Source: Pseudorhodoplanes sp.
GTDB taxonomy: Bacteria > Pseudomonadota > Alphaproteobacteria > Rhizobiales > Xanthobacteraceae
Assembly: GCA_019187085.1 (NCBI GenBank)
Contig: JABARS010000002.1
Span: forward strand, 62,001 to 126,000
Direction: 5' to 3'
Length of the DNA stretch: 64,000 bases
Below the pieces are notes generated by a model, which was not told where the DNA came from, searched no databases, and saw nothing but the letters and a program-made list of their open reading frames with translations. Numbering within the stretch: position 1 is the first letter of the stretch; the number at the start of each line of letters is the position of its first letter. The translations under genes were made by a program, and so were the position numbers. This document shows, piece after piece, positions 34,243 through 41,627 of this stretch.

Positions 34243-36822
34243 ATGAGCCAGAGCGCGGACACGATCGCGCCGTCGGCCGAGCTGGAGCAGCTTGTCGCGG
34301 AGGCCGATACCGGCGGCCGCAAGCCGGCCGGTGCGGCGGCGCAGATCCTTCTCTGGACGGCGATCGCCTGGTCGCTGTTCCAGCTTTGGTATGCCTCGCC
34401 GCTGCCGTTCATCGTCGGATTCGGCATCCTAAACGACACCGAGGCGCGCTCGATCCATCTGGCGTTCGGGCTCTTCCTCGCTTTCACCGCCTATCCGGCC
34501 TTCAAGACGTCGCCGCGCGCCTATATTCCCGCGGTCGACTGGGCGCTGGCTCTGGCCGGCGCCTTCGCGGGCGGCTACCTGTTCCTGTTCTACAACCAGA
34601 TCGCGTTGCGGCCGGGCACGCCCAACACGCTCGATCTGGTGACGGCCGCCGTCGGCATCGTGCTGCTGCTGGAGGCTACCCGCCGCTCGCTCGGCCTGCC
34701 GATGGTGATCGTGGCGATCGCGTTCATCGCGTTCACGTTCGCCGGCCCCTTCATGCCCGAGGCCGTGCAGCACAAGGGCGCTTCGCTGCAGCGCTTCCTC
34801 ACCCACCAGTGGCTCGTTACCGAAGGCGTGTTCGGCATCGCGCTCGGGGTCTCGACCAGTTTCGTATTCCTGTTCGTCCTGTTCGGCACGCTGCTCGACA
34901 AGGCGGGTGCCGGCAACTGGATGATGCAGATTTCGATCGCGCTCCTTGGCCATCTGCGCGGCGGTCCGGCCAAGGTCGCGGTGGTTTCCTCCGCGCTCAA
35001 CGGCGTCGTGTCCGGCTCGTCGGTGTCCAATGTGGTGTCGGGCGGAATCTTCACGATTCCGCTGATGAAGCGGACCGGCCTGTCGGGCGTCAAGGCGGGT
35101 GCGATCGAGGCTTCCTCGTCGATCAACGGGCAGATCATGCCGCCGGTCATGGGCGCGGCGGCGTTCCTGATGGTGGAATATGTCGGCATTCCCTATTCGG
35201 ACATCATCAAGCACGCCGCATTGCCGGCCATCGCTTCCTATGTCTCGCTGCTCTATATCGTCCATCTGGAAGCGGTGAAGCTCGGTTCCCGCGGAATTCC
35301 GCGGGAACCGACCCCGGTGCGCACCCGCCTGATCCGCACCGGCCTCGGCATTTCAGGGAGCATCGCTTTATTGTGCGCGCTCTATTACGGGATCGACGCG
35401 GTGCAGGCCGTGTTCGGCGCGGCCGCTCCCTGGATTCTCGCAGCCATCGGTCTCGTCGCCTATGTCGCCACGGTCTGGTATGCCGCGCGGGTTCCCGATC
35501 TCGCGCTCGACGATCCCAATACGCCGATCTTGAAGCTGCCGCGCGCCTGGGACGTGATGCGCACCGGGCTCGATTATCTGATTCCGCTCATCGTGCTGCT
35601 GTGGTGCCTGACGGTCGAGCAATTGTCGCCCGGCCTGTCGGCCTTCTGGGGCACCGTCTCGATTCTCGGCATCGTGGCGACACGCAAGCCGCTGCTCGCG
35701 CTCTTTCGCCGCGGCTCCGTGATGCAGGGCATTGGCCACGCCATCGTCGATCTGACCGACGGCCTGGCGAGCGGGGCGCGCAACATGATCGGCATCGCGG
35801 TCGCCACCGCGACGGCCGGCATCGTGGTCGGCACCATCACATTGACTGGACTCGGACTGATGATGACGGAATTCGTCGAATTTCTGTCCGGCGGAAACGT
35901 CATCGTCATGCTCCTTCTCATCGCGGCGGTGTGCCTTGTTCTCGGCATGGGGATTCCGACCACGGCCAACTACATTCTGGTCGCCACGCTGATGGCGCCG
36001 GTCGTGGTCGAACTCGGCGCGCAGGCAGGGCTCGCGATCCCGTTGATCGCGATCCATCTCTTCGTCTTCTATTTCGGCATCATGGCCGACATTACGCCGC
36101 CGGTCGGGCTGGCCGCCTTCGCCGCGGCGGCGATTTCGCGCGAAGACCCGATCGCCACCGGTGTGCAGGGGGCCATCTATTCGCTGCGCACGGCGATCCT
36201 GCCGTTCGTCTTTATCTTCAACCCCGAAATCCTGCTCATCGATATCGGCGGCTGGGCGCATTTCGTCTGGGTCATCGTGGTGTCGCTGGCCGCGGTGCTC
36301 CTGTTCGCGGCGGCAACCATGAACTGGTTCGTCACCAGGAGCCGGCTGTGGGAATCGGCCGTGCTGCTCGTGTGCGTGTTCGCGCTGTTTCGGCCGGGAT
36401 GGTTCCTCGACCGCTTCTATCTCGCCTCGGTCGAAGTGCCGGCGAGTGAGTTCCTCAAGCGCGTCGAGGAGATCAGTCCCGGCCAGCGCCTGACATTCGT
36501 GGTGCAGGGCATGAACATCGAAGGCGAGGACGTGCGCAAGACGATCAGCATTCCGATCGGCGATCCGCAGGAGCCGCGCCTGCGCCTGCGCGCGGTCGGA
36601 CTCGGCGTCGCGCCGGCCGGCGACAAGGTTGCGATCACCAACGTGGCGTTTGGCTCCTATGCCAAGCGCATCGGGCTCGAGGCCGGATACGAGATCGTCT
36701 CGGTGCTGGAGCCGGCCGAGCGCCCGTCGCGGACGATTCCCGCGGCGATCGCGCTCCTCATCGCAGGCGCGATTGCAGGTCTGCAATGGAATCGCAGCCG
36801 GCGTGCGCCGGCTGCGGCATGA
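34243..36822 (+). CDS. TRAP transporter fused 4TM-12TM permease with C-terminal DUF3394-type domain
   Basis: This 859-residue inner-membrane protein joins the small (DctQ-like, roughly residues 30-160) and large (DctM-like, roughly 160-690) TRAP subunits, as is usual with TAXI binding proteins. Conserved DctM stretches include 'SGSSVSNVVSGGIFTIPLMKRTGLSGVKAGAIEASSSINGQIMPPVMGAAAFLM' and 'VLGMGIPTTANYILVATLMAPVV'. The last 150 residues form an extra domain of the DUF3394 type with a PDZ-like end ('GSYAKRIGLEAGYEIVSVLEP') and a final helix. It uses a sodium or proton gradient to import the bound solute. GAGGGGCG precedes ATG 34243. Confidence 0.88.
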   Translation: MSQSADTIAPSAELEQLVAEADTGGRKPAGAAAQILLWTAIAWSLFQLWYASPLPFIVGFGILNDTEARSIHLAFGLFLAFTAYPAFKTSPRAYIPAVDWALALAGAFAGGYLFLFYNQIALRPGTPNTLDLVTAAVGIVLLLEATRRSLGLPMVIVAIAFIAFTFAGPFMPEAVQHKGASLQRFLTHQWLVTEGVFGIALGVSTSFVFLFVLFGTLLDKAGAGNWMMQISIALLGHLRGGPAKVAVVSSALNGVVSGSSVSNVVSGGIFTIPLMKRTGLSGVKAGAIEASSSINGQIMPPVMGAAAFLMVEYVGIPYSDIIKHAALPAIASYVSLLYIVHLEAVKLGSRGIPREPTPVRTRLIRTGLGISGSIALLCALYYGIDAVQAVFGAAAPWILAAIGLVAYVATVWYAARVPDLALDDPNTPILKLPRAWDVMRTGLDYLIPLIVLLWCLTVEQLSPGLSAFWGTVSILGIVATRKPLLALFRRGSVMQGIGHAIVDLTDGLASGARNMIGIAVATATAGIVVGTITLTGLGLMMTEFVEFLSGGNVIVMLLLIAAVCLVLGMGIPTTANYILVATLMAPVVVELGAQAGLAIPLIAIHLFVFYFGIMADITPPVGLAAFAAAAISREDPIATGVQGAIYSLRTAILPFVFIFNPEILLIDIGGWAHFVWVIVVSLAAVLLFAAATMNWFVTRSRLWESAVLLVCVFALFRPGWFLDRFYLASVEVPASEFLKRVEEISPGQRLTFVVQGMNIEGEDVRKTISIPIGDPQEPRLRLRAVGLGVAPAGDKVAITNVAFGSYAKRIGLEAGYEIVSVLEPAERPSRTIPAAIALLIAGAIAGLQWNRSRRAPAAA

Positions 36823-36855
36823 TCGCGCGATCGGACCGTTCCACCGCGCCGCGCA

Positions 36856-38436
36856 TCATTCCATGACCGTGTGGCTCTGTTCGCGCATGAATTGCGGCAC
36901 GTACCAGGGGCCGAGGCCGCCCTTGTGCGAGGCGCCCGATCCCTTCCAGCCGCAGAAAGTCTGGATGCCCGGCCAGGCTCCGGTCGTCGCGCCGCTGGCG
37001 CGGTTCGCATAGAGCACGCCGGCTTCTGCCCGCTTGAGGAAAAGCTGTAGTTCCTCATCCTCGCGGGTATAGATGCCGGCGGTGAGGCCGTAGAGCACGC
37101 TGTTGCCGTCGGCGATGGCGCGCTGGAGGTCGGTAAATCTCTTCACCGTCAGGAACGGCAGGAACTGCTCTTCCCTGTGCAGGTAATGGTCCTCGGGCAG
37201 GCCGACCGCGATCGAGGGCTCGACATAATAGCCCTTGTCGAACAGTTCGCCCGACAGCCGCTGCCCGCCGGTCTCGAAACGTCCCTGCTGGCGGACGCTG
37301 GCGGCCGCCCGGTCGAAGCGTTCGGCGGCCGCGGCGTTGATGACGGGGCCCATGAAAATCGCCTGGTCCTCCGGATTGCCGATGCGGATGGCACGGGTGA
37401 GCTTTAGGAGCGCCTGCATGAAGTCGTCGTAGATCGCATCGTGGACGTAGACTTTCGAGCCCGAGCTGCACTTTTGTCCCTGTAGTCCGAATGCCGAGCG
37501 CATGACGCCGGACGCCGCCGTGGTGATGTCGGCAGAGCGCGTGACATAGGTCGGGTTCTTGCCGCCCATTTCCGCGATTACCGGCAACGCGAACGGACGC
37601 GCCGCCATGCTGCGGAAGATGCGCATGCCGACGGCATGGGAGCCGGTGAACGCGATGCCGTTGATGGCCGGATGGCCGACCAGCGCCTCGCCGACAGTCG
37701 CGCCGCCGCAGACGAGGTTGACCGCGCCGGGCGGAAGGCCGGCGGCCTCGAAGCATTCGATCAGGAGATGGCCGGTGAGGCCGGCCATCGGGCTCGGCTT
37801 GTAGACGACGCAATTGCCGGCGACGAGCGCGCCGGTGATCATGGCGACCGACAGCGCGACTGGAAAGTTGAACGGGCTGATGACGCCGAAAACGCCGTGC
37901 GCGCGCAGGACCACCTGCGTGCGCTCGCGCGAAAATGCGCGCTTCATGTCGCGCGCATAGCCGTTGTTCGCGGCCATCTCGGCACAGTAATAGCGAATGA
38001 GGTCGATTGTCTCCTCGATCTCGCCGACCGCCTCCATCCGTGACTTGCCGACTTCCAGCAGACAGGCGACGGAAAGCTCGTATTTGCGGCGCTCGAACTC
38101 GCGCGCGACGTGCTCCAGATGCTCCACGCGCGCCTGCCAGTCGAGCGCGCTCCATGCGGGATAGGCGGCATGCGCGGCGCCGACCGCGCGGTGGAGCGCG
38201 GCGGCCGAGGCTTCGACGAAGCTGCCGAGCACGATATCGCGGTCGATCGGGCTGACGGCCCGGTAGGCCGTGCCCTCTGAATCCTGGCGTCCGGCAATCC
38301 GGTTCGCACGCGTCTGCGCGGACAGCGACGCCTTGAATTGCGGGATCAGGCTGTCGAGGTGCGCGTGCACCGCGGTGAAGTCTTCGGCGATATTGGAATA
38401 GGTGACGCGCGGTAAGGTCGCTGGATTGGCCGGCAC
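36856..38436 (-). CDS. Aldehyde dehydrogenase, P5C dehydrogenase-like
   Basis: This 526-residue NAD(P)-dependent aldehyde dehydrogenase has 'GVFGVISPFNFPVALSVAMITGALVAGNCVVYKPSPMAG', the glutamate motif 'IAEMGGKNPTYV' and the catalytic cysteine in 'GLQGQKCSSGSKVYV'. The length and 'FTGSHAVGMRIF' resemble delta-1-pyrroline-5-carboxylate dehydrogenases and related semialdehyde enzymes. The GTG start at 38436 is supported by AGGAG six bases upstream; an upstream TTG frame extension lacks such a signal. It converges with the TRAP permease. It might oxidise a semialdehyde from the nearby aminotransferase or URC route; this link is inferred. Confidence 0.85.
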   Translation of the reverse strand: MPANPATLPRVTYSNIAEDFTAVHAHLDSLIPQFKASLSAQTRANRIAGRQDSEGTAYRAVSPIDRDIVLGSFVEASAAALHRAVGAAHAAYPAWSALDWQARVEHLEHVAREFERRKYELSVACLLEVGKSRMEAVGEIEETIDLIRYYCAEMAANNGYARDMKRAFSRERTQVVLRAHGVFGVISPFNFPVALSVAMITGALVAGNCVVYKPSPMAGLTGHLLIECFEAAGLPPGAVNLVCGGATVGEALVGHPAINGIAFTGSHAVGMRIFRSMAARPFALPVIAEMGGKNPTYVTRSADITTAASGVMRSAFGLQGQKCSSGSKVYVHDAIYDDFMQALLKLTRAIRIGNPEDQAIFMGPVINAAAAERFDRAAASVRQQGRFETGGQRLSGELFDKGYYVEPSIAVGLPEDHYLHREEQFLPFLTVKRFTDLQRAIADGNSVLYGLTAGIYTREDEELQLFLKRAEAGVLYANRASGATTGAWPGIQTFCGWKGSGASHKGGLGPWYVPQFMREQSHTVME

Positions 38437-38706
38437 AACGGGCTCCTGTCGATCGAACCTCGCTCTCCGGGGCGCGTGCAACCCGGCAGGACGCCGCTAT
38501 TGCCGCCGCCGCCCGGAGCGAAGCCGAAGAAGAATGAATGCAGGCGCGGCCCGAGGGCAAGTCCCTCGCATCCAGGCGATTGCGGTTGCAGAGTTAGGGT
38601 GCGAGACGGTTGGGCTTGCCGGAGAAACGGCGCGGGCGGGCGGGCACAGCCTTGCCCGCCCGCGCCGGCGACATCAGGCAATCGCGAACCGGACCGGACG
38701 CGCCGC

Positions 38707-39108
38707 TTACCGGTAACAATAAGTGCGGTAGCGGACGCCACGAAACGGATCGTAGACCCAGCAACGGACCTTGCGCGGACGCACATGGATCACCCGCGGT
38801 CCGTAATAATAGGCCGGACCGTAATAGGCGGGGCCGTAATAGGCCGGACCGTAGTAGCCGTAATACGGATACGGATAATAGCCGTGCGCGATCCCGCCGA
38901 GCCCGAGCAGGCCGGCGGCGACGCCGAGCGCAATGGCCGTGTTGCGCCGGCCGCGACGCGAAGACGAGAACTCGTCCATTGCTTCGCTTGCGACCGGACG
39001 TTCGATCGCGGCATTTTCCTTGGCGGCCGCGGCCTTCGCCGGCACGCTTCCCGTACACAGGACGATGCCCAACACCAATGCCGCCAGTACGCTTACAATC
39101 CTGGACAT
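38707..39108 (-). CDS. Small exported protein with GYGP/YYGPA repeats
   Basis: This 133-residue protein has a signal peptide (residues 1-25, ending VPAKA), a short charged region, a second hydrophobic stretch 'NTAIALGVAAGLLGLGGIAHG' (about 57-77) and a Tyr-Gly-Pro-rich tail with four near-copies of YYGPA. It ends in a basic, cysteine-containing 'RCWVYDPFRGVRYRTYCYR'. Similar short proteins are common in Bradyrhizobium relatives and have no known function. ATG 39108 follows GGGAG seven bases upstream. A perfect FixK/FNR box 58 bases before the start points to low-oxygen control. Confidence 0.7.
   Translation of the reverse strand: MSRIVSVLAALVLGIVLCTGSVPAKAAAAKENAAIERPVASEAMDEFSSSRRGRRNTAIALGVAAGLLGLGGIAHGYYPYPYYGYYGPAYYGPAYYGPAYYYGPRVIHVRPRKVRCWVYDPFRGVRYRTYCYR
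38798..38860 (-). repeat. 15-base tandem repeat coding for YYGPA units
   Basis: About four imperfect copies of a 15-base unit of the type GGACCGTAATAGGCC (top strand) run head to tail inside the exported-protein gene. They encode Tyr-Tyr-Gly-Pro-Ala repeats, so copy number may vary between strains. Confidence 0.6.
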
Positions 39109-39165
39109 GGCCAAGCTCCCTCAGTTTGACATAAAGAAGACTATCGCCTCGCCGCGCCGGCTTTT

Positions 39166-39179
39166 TTGATCCGTATCAA
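39166..39179. promoter_or_regulatory. FixK/FNR box upstream of the GYGP-repeat protein
   Basis: TTGAT-CCGT-ATCAA is a perfect match to the FNR/FixK consensus TTGAT-N4-ATCAA. Its centre lies 64 bases before the start codon at 39108. A class II promoter would place transcription start near 39131 and a 22-base leader. GATAGT at about 39140-39145 (reverse strand) is an acceptable -10. Confidence 0.7.
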
Positions 39180-39201
39180 AAGCCTTGGGGATCCGCGGGC
39201 A

Positions 39202-40320
39202 TCAGCCGGCAAGGATATGGTCTGTCGAAGTATAGGGCAGCGTGAGGGCTTTCGCGACCGCGCGGCAGGTGAGGCGGCCGTCATGGATGTTGAGTCCGTT
39301 TCGCAGATTTCTGTCCTCGCGCAGCGCCGCCTGCCAGCCCTTGTCGGCAAGCGAGATGACGAACGGCCGCGTCGCCGCATTCAGCGCGAAGGTCGAGGTG
39401 CGCGGCACCGCGCCGGGCATGTTCGGCACGCAATAGTGAATGACGTCGTGGACGCGATAGGTCGGCTGCAGATGCGATGTCGGACGCGAGGTTTCGGCAC
39501 AGCCGCCCTGATCGATCGAAACGTCGATGATGACGGAGCCGGGCTGCATGCGTCTTACCGTTTGTTCGGTGATCAGGCGCGGCGCGGTAGCGCCCGGCAC
39601 CAGCGCGCCGGCAATCACGAGATCGGATTCGCGGCACAGCGTATCGACGGTTTCCGGACTGGTGATGCCGGTGCGGACCCGGGCGCCGAAGCGGTTTTCG
39701 ATCCGGCGCAACGATTCGGGCGAGCGGCCGAGAATGACGACGTCGGCGCCGAGACCGGCCGCGATCAAAGCCGCATTGGTGCCGACTGTGCCGCCGCCGA
39801 GGATCAGGATGCGGGCCGGCAGAACGCCGGCTGCGCCTGCGATCAGCACGCCGCGCGTGCCGTGCGGACGCTCGAGCCAGTGCGCGCCGATCTGCGGCGC
39901 CATGCGGCCGGCAATCTCCGACATCGGCACGAGCAGCGGCAGCGCGTCGGAATTGTCGGTCACGGTCTCATAGGCGATCGCCGTTACGCCGCTCGCCAGC
40001 AAGTCCTGCGTCAGCGGCCGGTCCGGAGCGAGGTGCAGGTACGTGAACAGAACCTGTCCGCGACGCAGCATCGTGCGCTCGTGCCCGAGCGGTTCCTTCA
40101 CCTTGACGATCAGTTTGGCGCGCTCGAAAACCTCGCCGGCGGTCGCTGCGATGTCCGCGCCCGCGGCCCGATAGGCCTCGTCGGACAGGCCGGCGCCCGC
40201 GCCGGCCTGCGTCTCCACCAGAACGCGGTGCTGGCGCCGGGTCAGTTCCGCGATCGCCTCCGGCACGAGACCGACCCGGAACTCGCTCTCCTTGATTTCC
40301 TTCGGTACGCCGATCAGCAT
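39202..40320 (-). CDS. ald: Alanine dehydrogenase
   Basis: This 372-residue enzyme shows the alanine dehydrogenase pattern: 'IGVPKEIKESEFRVGLVPEAI' at the N-terminus, the substrate lysine in 'LIVKVKEPL', the NAD loop 'ARILILGGGTVGTNAALIAAGLGADV', and 'VHYCVPNMPGAVPRTSTFALNAATRPF'-type C-terminus (here IHYCVPNMPG). It interconverts pyruvate plus ammonia and alanine with NADH and can dispose of reducing power when oxygen is short. It is the last gene of a leftward operon (CBS-BON, cytochrome c, ald) with three bases before its start, in a block rich in FixK boxes. Confidence 0.92.
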   Translation of the reverse strand: MLIGVPKEIKESEFRVGLVPEAIAELTRRQHRVLVETQAGAGAGLSDEAYRAAGADIAATAGEVFERAKLIVKVKEPLGHERTMLRRGQVLFTYLHLAPDRPLTQDLLASGVTAIAYETVTDNSDALPLLVPMSEIAGRMAPQIGAHWLERPHGTRGVLIAGAAGVLPARILILGGGTVGTNAALIAAGLGADVVILGRSPESLRRIENRFGARVRTGITSPETVDTLCRESDLVIAGALVPGATAPRLITEQTVRRMQPGSVIIDVSIDQGGCAETSRPTSHLQPTYRVHDVIHYCVPNMPGAVPRTSTFALNAATRPFVISLADKGWQAALREDRNLRNGLNIHDGRLTCRAVAKALTLPYTSTDHILAG

Positions 40321-40323
40321 CAG

Positions 40324-40644
40324 TCACCGGGCCGGCAGCAAGGAATAATGCGTCACGATCTGATCGATCTCGCGCCCGGTCAAGCTTTCGACATTGCGCT
40401 GCATCTGCGGGTGCCTGCGTCGGCCGCTGCGGAATGCATCGAGTTGCCGGCGCAGGTAGATACCGGACTGGCCGGCGATGTTTGGAGTTTCTGCGTCACG
40501 GCCGGTGCCGTCGGGGCCGTGACAGGCGGCGCAATAATGCACGATCGCCGGCACGTCGGCCATTTGCGCGATCGCCGGATCGGCGGCAGCGACGAGCATG
40601 GCTGCCGCAAGAGACGCAAACGGGCTATGGCGGATGCGTGTCAT
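40324..40644 (-). CDS. Small periplasmic c-type cytochrome
   Basis: This 106-residue protein has a signal peptide (about 26 residues, ending AIAQ) and one haem c site, CAACH, in 'VPAIVHYCAACHGPDGTGRD'. A methionine in 'HPQMQRNVESLT' is a likely sixth ligand, as in small class I cytochromes of the c553 type. It would carry electrons in the periplasm, perhaps to the cbb3 oxidase encoded 10 kb away. Its start abuts the CBS-BON stop and its end lies three bases before ald. Confidence 0.85.
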   Translation of the reverse strand: MTRIRHSPFASLAAAMLVAAADPAIAQMADVPAIVHYCAACHGPDGTGRDAETPNIAGQSGIYLRRQLDAFRSGRRRHPQMQRNVESLTGREIDQIVTHYSLLPAR

Positions 40645-41334
40645 TCAGGCCGCGCGCGAAATCGATGGCGTGACGAGCAGATTGTCCTCGACCGCGCGCA
40701 CGCCGGTCGCCTGTTCGGCCGCGACACGCAAGGCGCGCTTTTCTGTCTCCGACGGAACGAGGCCCCACAGACTGACGACGCCGTCGAACACGGTGATATT
40801 GACGAACCCGGCATGGGCCCAGCGCTGGGTTTTCAGATGATCGAGCAGGCGCTCGCGGATGGCGGTGTCGGACATCGGGACGATCAGGCCGGGCTTGGCT
40901 GCGGCCATGGCCTGCACGAGATTGGCGCGGCTGACGATGCCCACGAGCTGGCCGTTCGACACGATCGGCACGCGCTTGATGGCATTGCGCTCGAGGATCG
41001 TGGCGATCTTCGACAGCAGTGTGTCGGGCGCGGCGGTGATGACGCTCTTCGTCATCAGGTCGGATACCTTGCGGGCATGTGCGCGGATGTATTCGTCCGC
41101 CAGCGCATCGTCGCTTGTGAAGACCGAGAGCCACCAGGACGGGCGCCGCTCGGTGTCGGTTTCCGAGCGCCGCATCAGATCGCCCTCGCTGACGATCCCG
41201 ACTACGCGGCCCTTCTCGTCGACGACGGGGACGGCGCTGATGCGATGGCGCGCGAACAATATCGCCACGTCGCGGGCGGACTGCGACGGCGTCACCGTCA
41301 CGACGGGGGCCACCATGACATCGCGGGCTTTCAT
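40645..41334 (-). CDS. CBS-pair protein with C-terminal BON domain
   Basis: This 229-residue protein has two CBS motifs: 'ARDVMVAPVVTVTPSQSARDVAILFARHRISAVPVVDEKGRVVGIVSEGDL' (residues 3-53) and 'VSDLMTKSVITAAPDTLLSKIATILERNAIKRVPIVSNGQLVGIVSRANLV' (about 88-140). A BON domain follows (about 150-220, 'VFDGVVSLWGLVPSETEKRALRVAAEQATGVRAVEDNL'). CBS pairs bind adenine nucleotides and signal energy state; BON domains bind membranes or small ligands. ATG 41334 follows GGAGG five bases upstream. It heads the operon with cytochrome c and ald. Confidence 0.88.
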   Translation of the reverse strand: MKARDVMVAPVVTVTPSQSARDVAILFARHRISAVPVVDEKGRVVGIVSEGDLMRRSETDTERRPSWWLSVFTSDDALADEYIRAHARKVSDLMTKSVITAAPDTLLSKIATILERNAIKRVPIVSNGQLVGIVSRANLVQAMAAAKPGLIVPMSDTAIRERLLDHLKTQRWAHAGFVNITVFDGVVSLWGLVPSETEKRALRVAAEQATGVRAVEDNLLVTPSISRAA

Positions 41335-41593
41335 TGCTGCCTCCTGTGTCTTTATCCCTGTGGCTACGGCAAGGAATGTTCCGGCATCCGGCCGGTTCTT
41401 GCCCTGCAACCCGGGCCGCGGCGATCCGCAGGCTAGAGGGTGACCCCCGGTTCGCCTTTGCGGATGCCGTCGAAGTTCCGATCATCCGGCGCCTTGCGCA
41501 CGTGCACGACGCTCACTCCGCCATCCATCCCGGAATTCTCGGCGATCCGGCAAGCTTATGTAATATGAGACGCTCCTTTGGCGTTCTGCTGCC

Positions 41594-41607
41594 TTGCGCT
41601 ATATCAA
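41594..41607. promoter_or_regulatory. Weak FixK/FNR-like box
   Basis: TTGCG-CTAT-ATCAA matches the consensus TTGAT-N4-ATCAA at eight of ten positions. It lies 260 bases upstream of the CBS-BON start, just past the end of the ACP-FAAL gene. The distance means a long leader or a nearer promoter I did not find, so it is only a candidate. Confidence 0.3.
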
Positions 41608-41627
41608 AGGCGTGGTCGCCGCGGGGT

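Noticed and set aside
38798..38860. CRISPR-like repeat array
   Set aside because: The repeats are contiguous 15-base units inside a coding frame without spacers.
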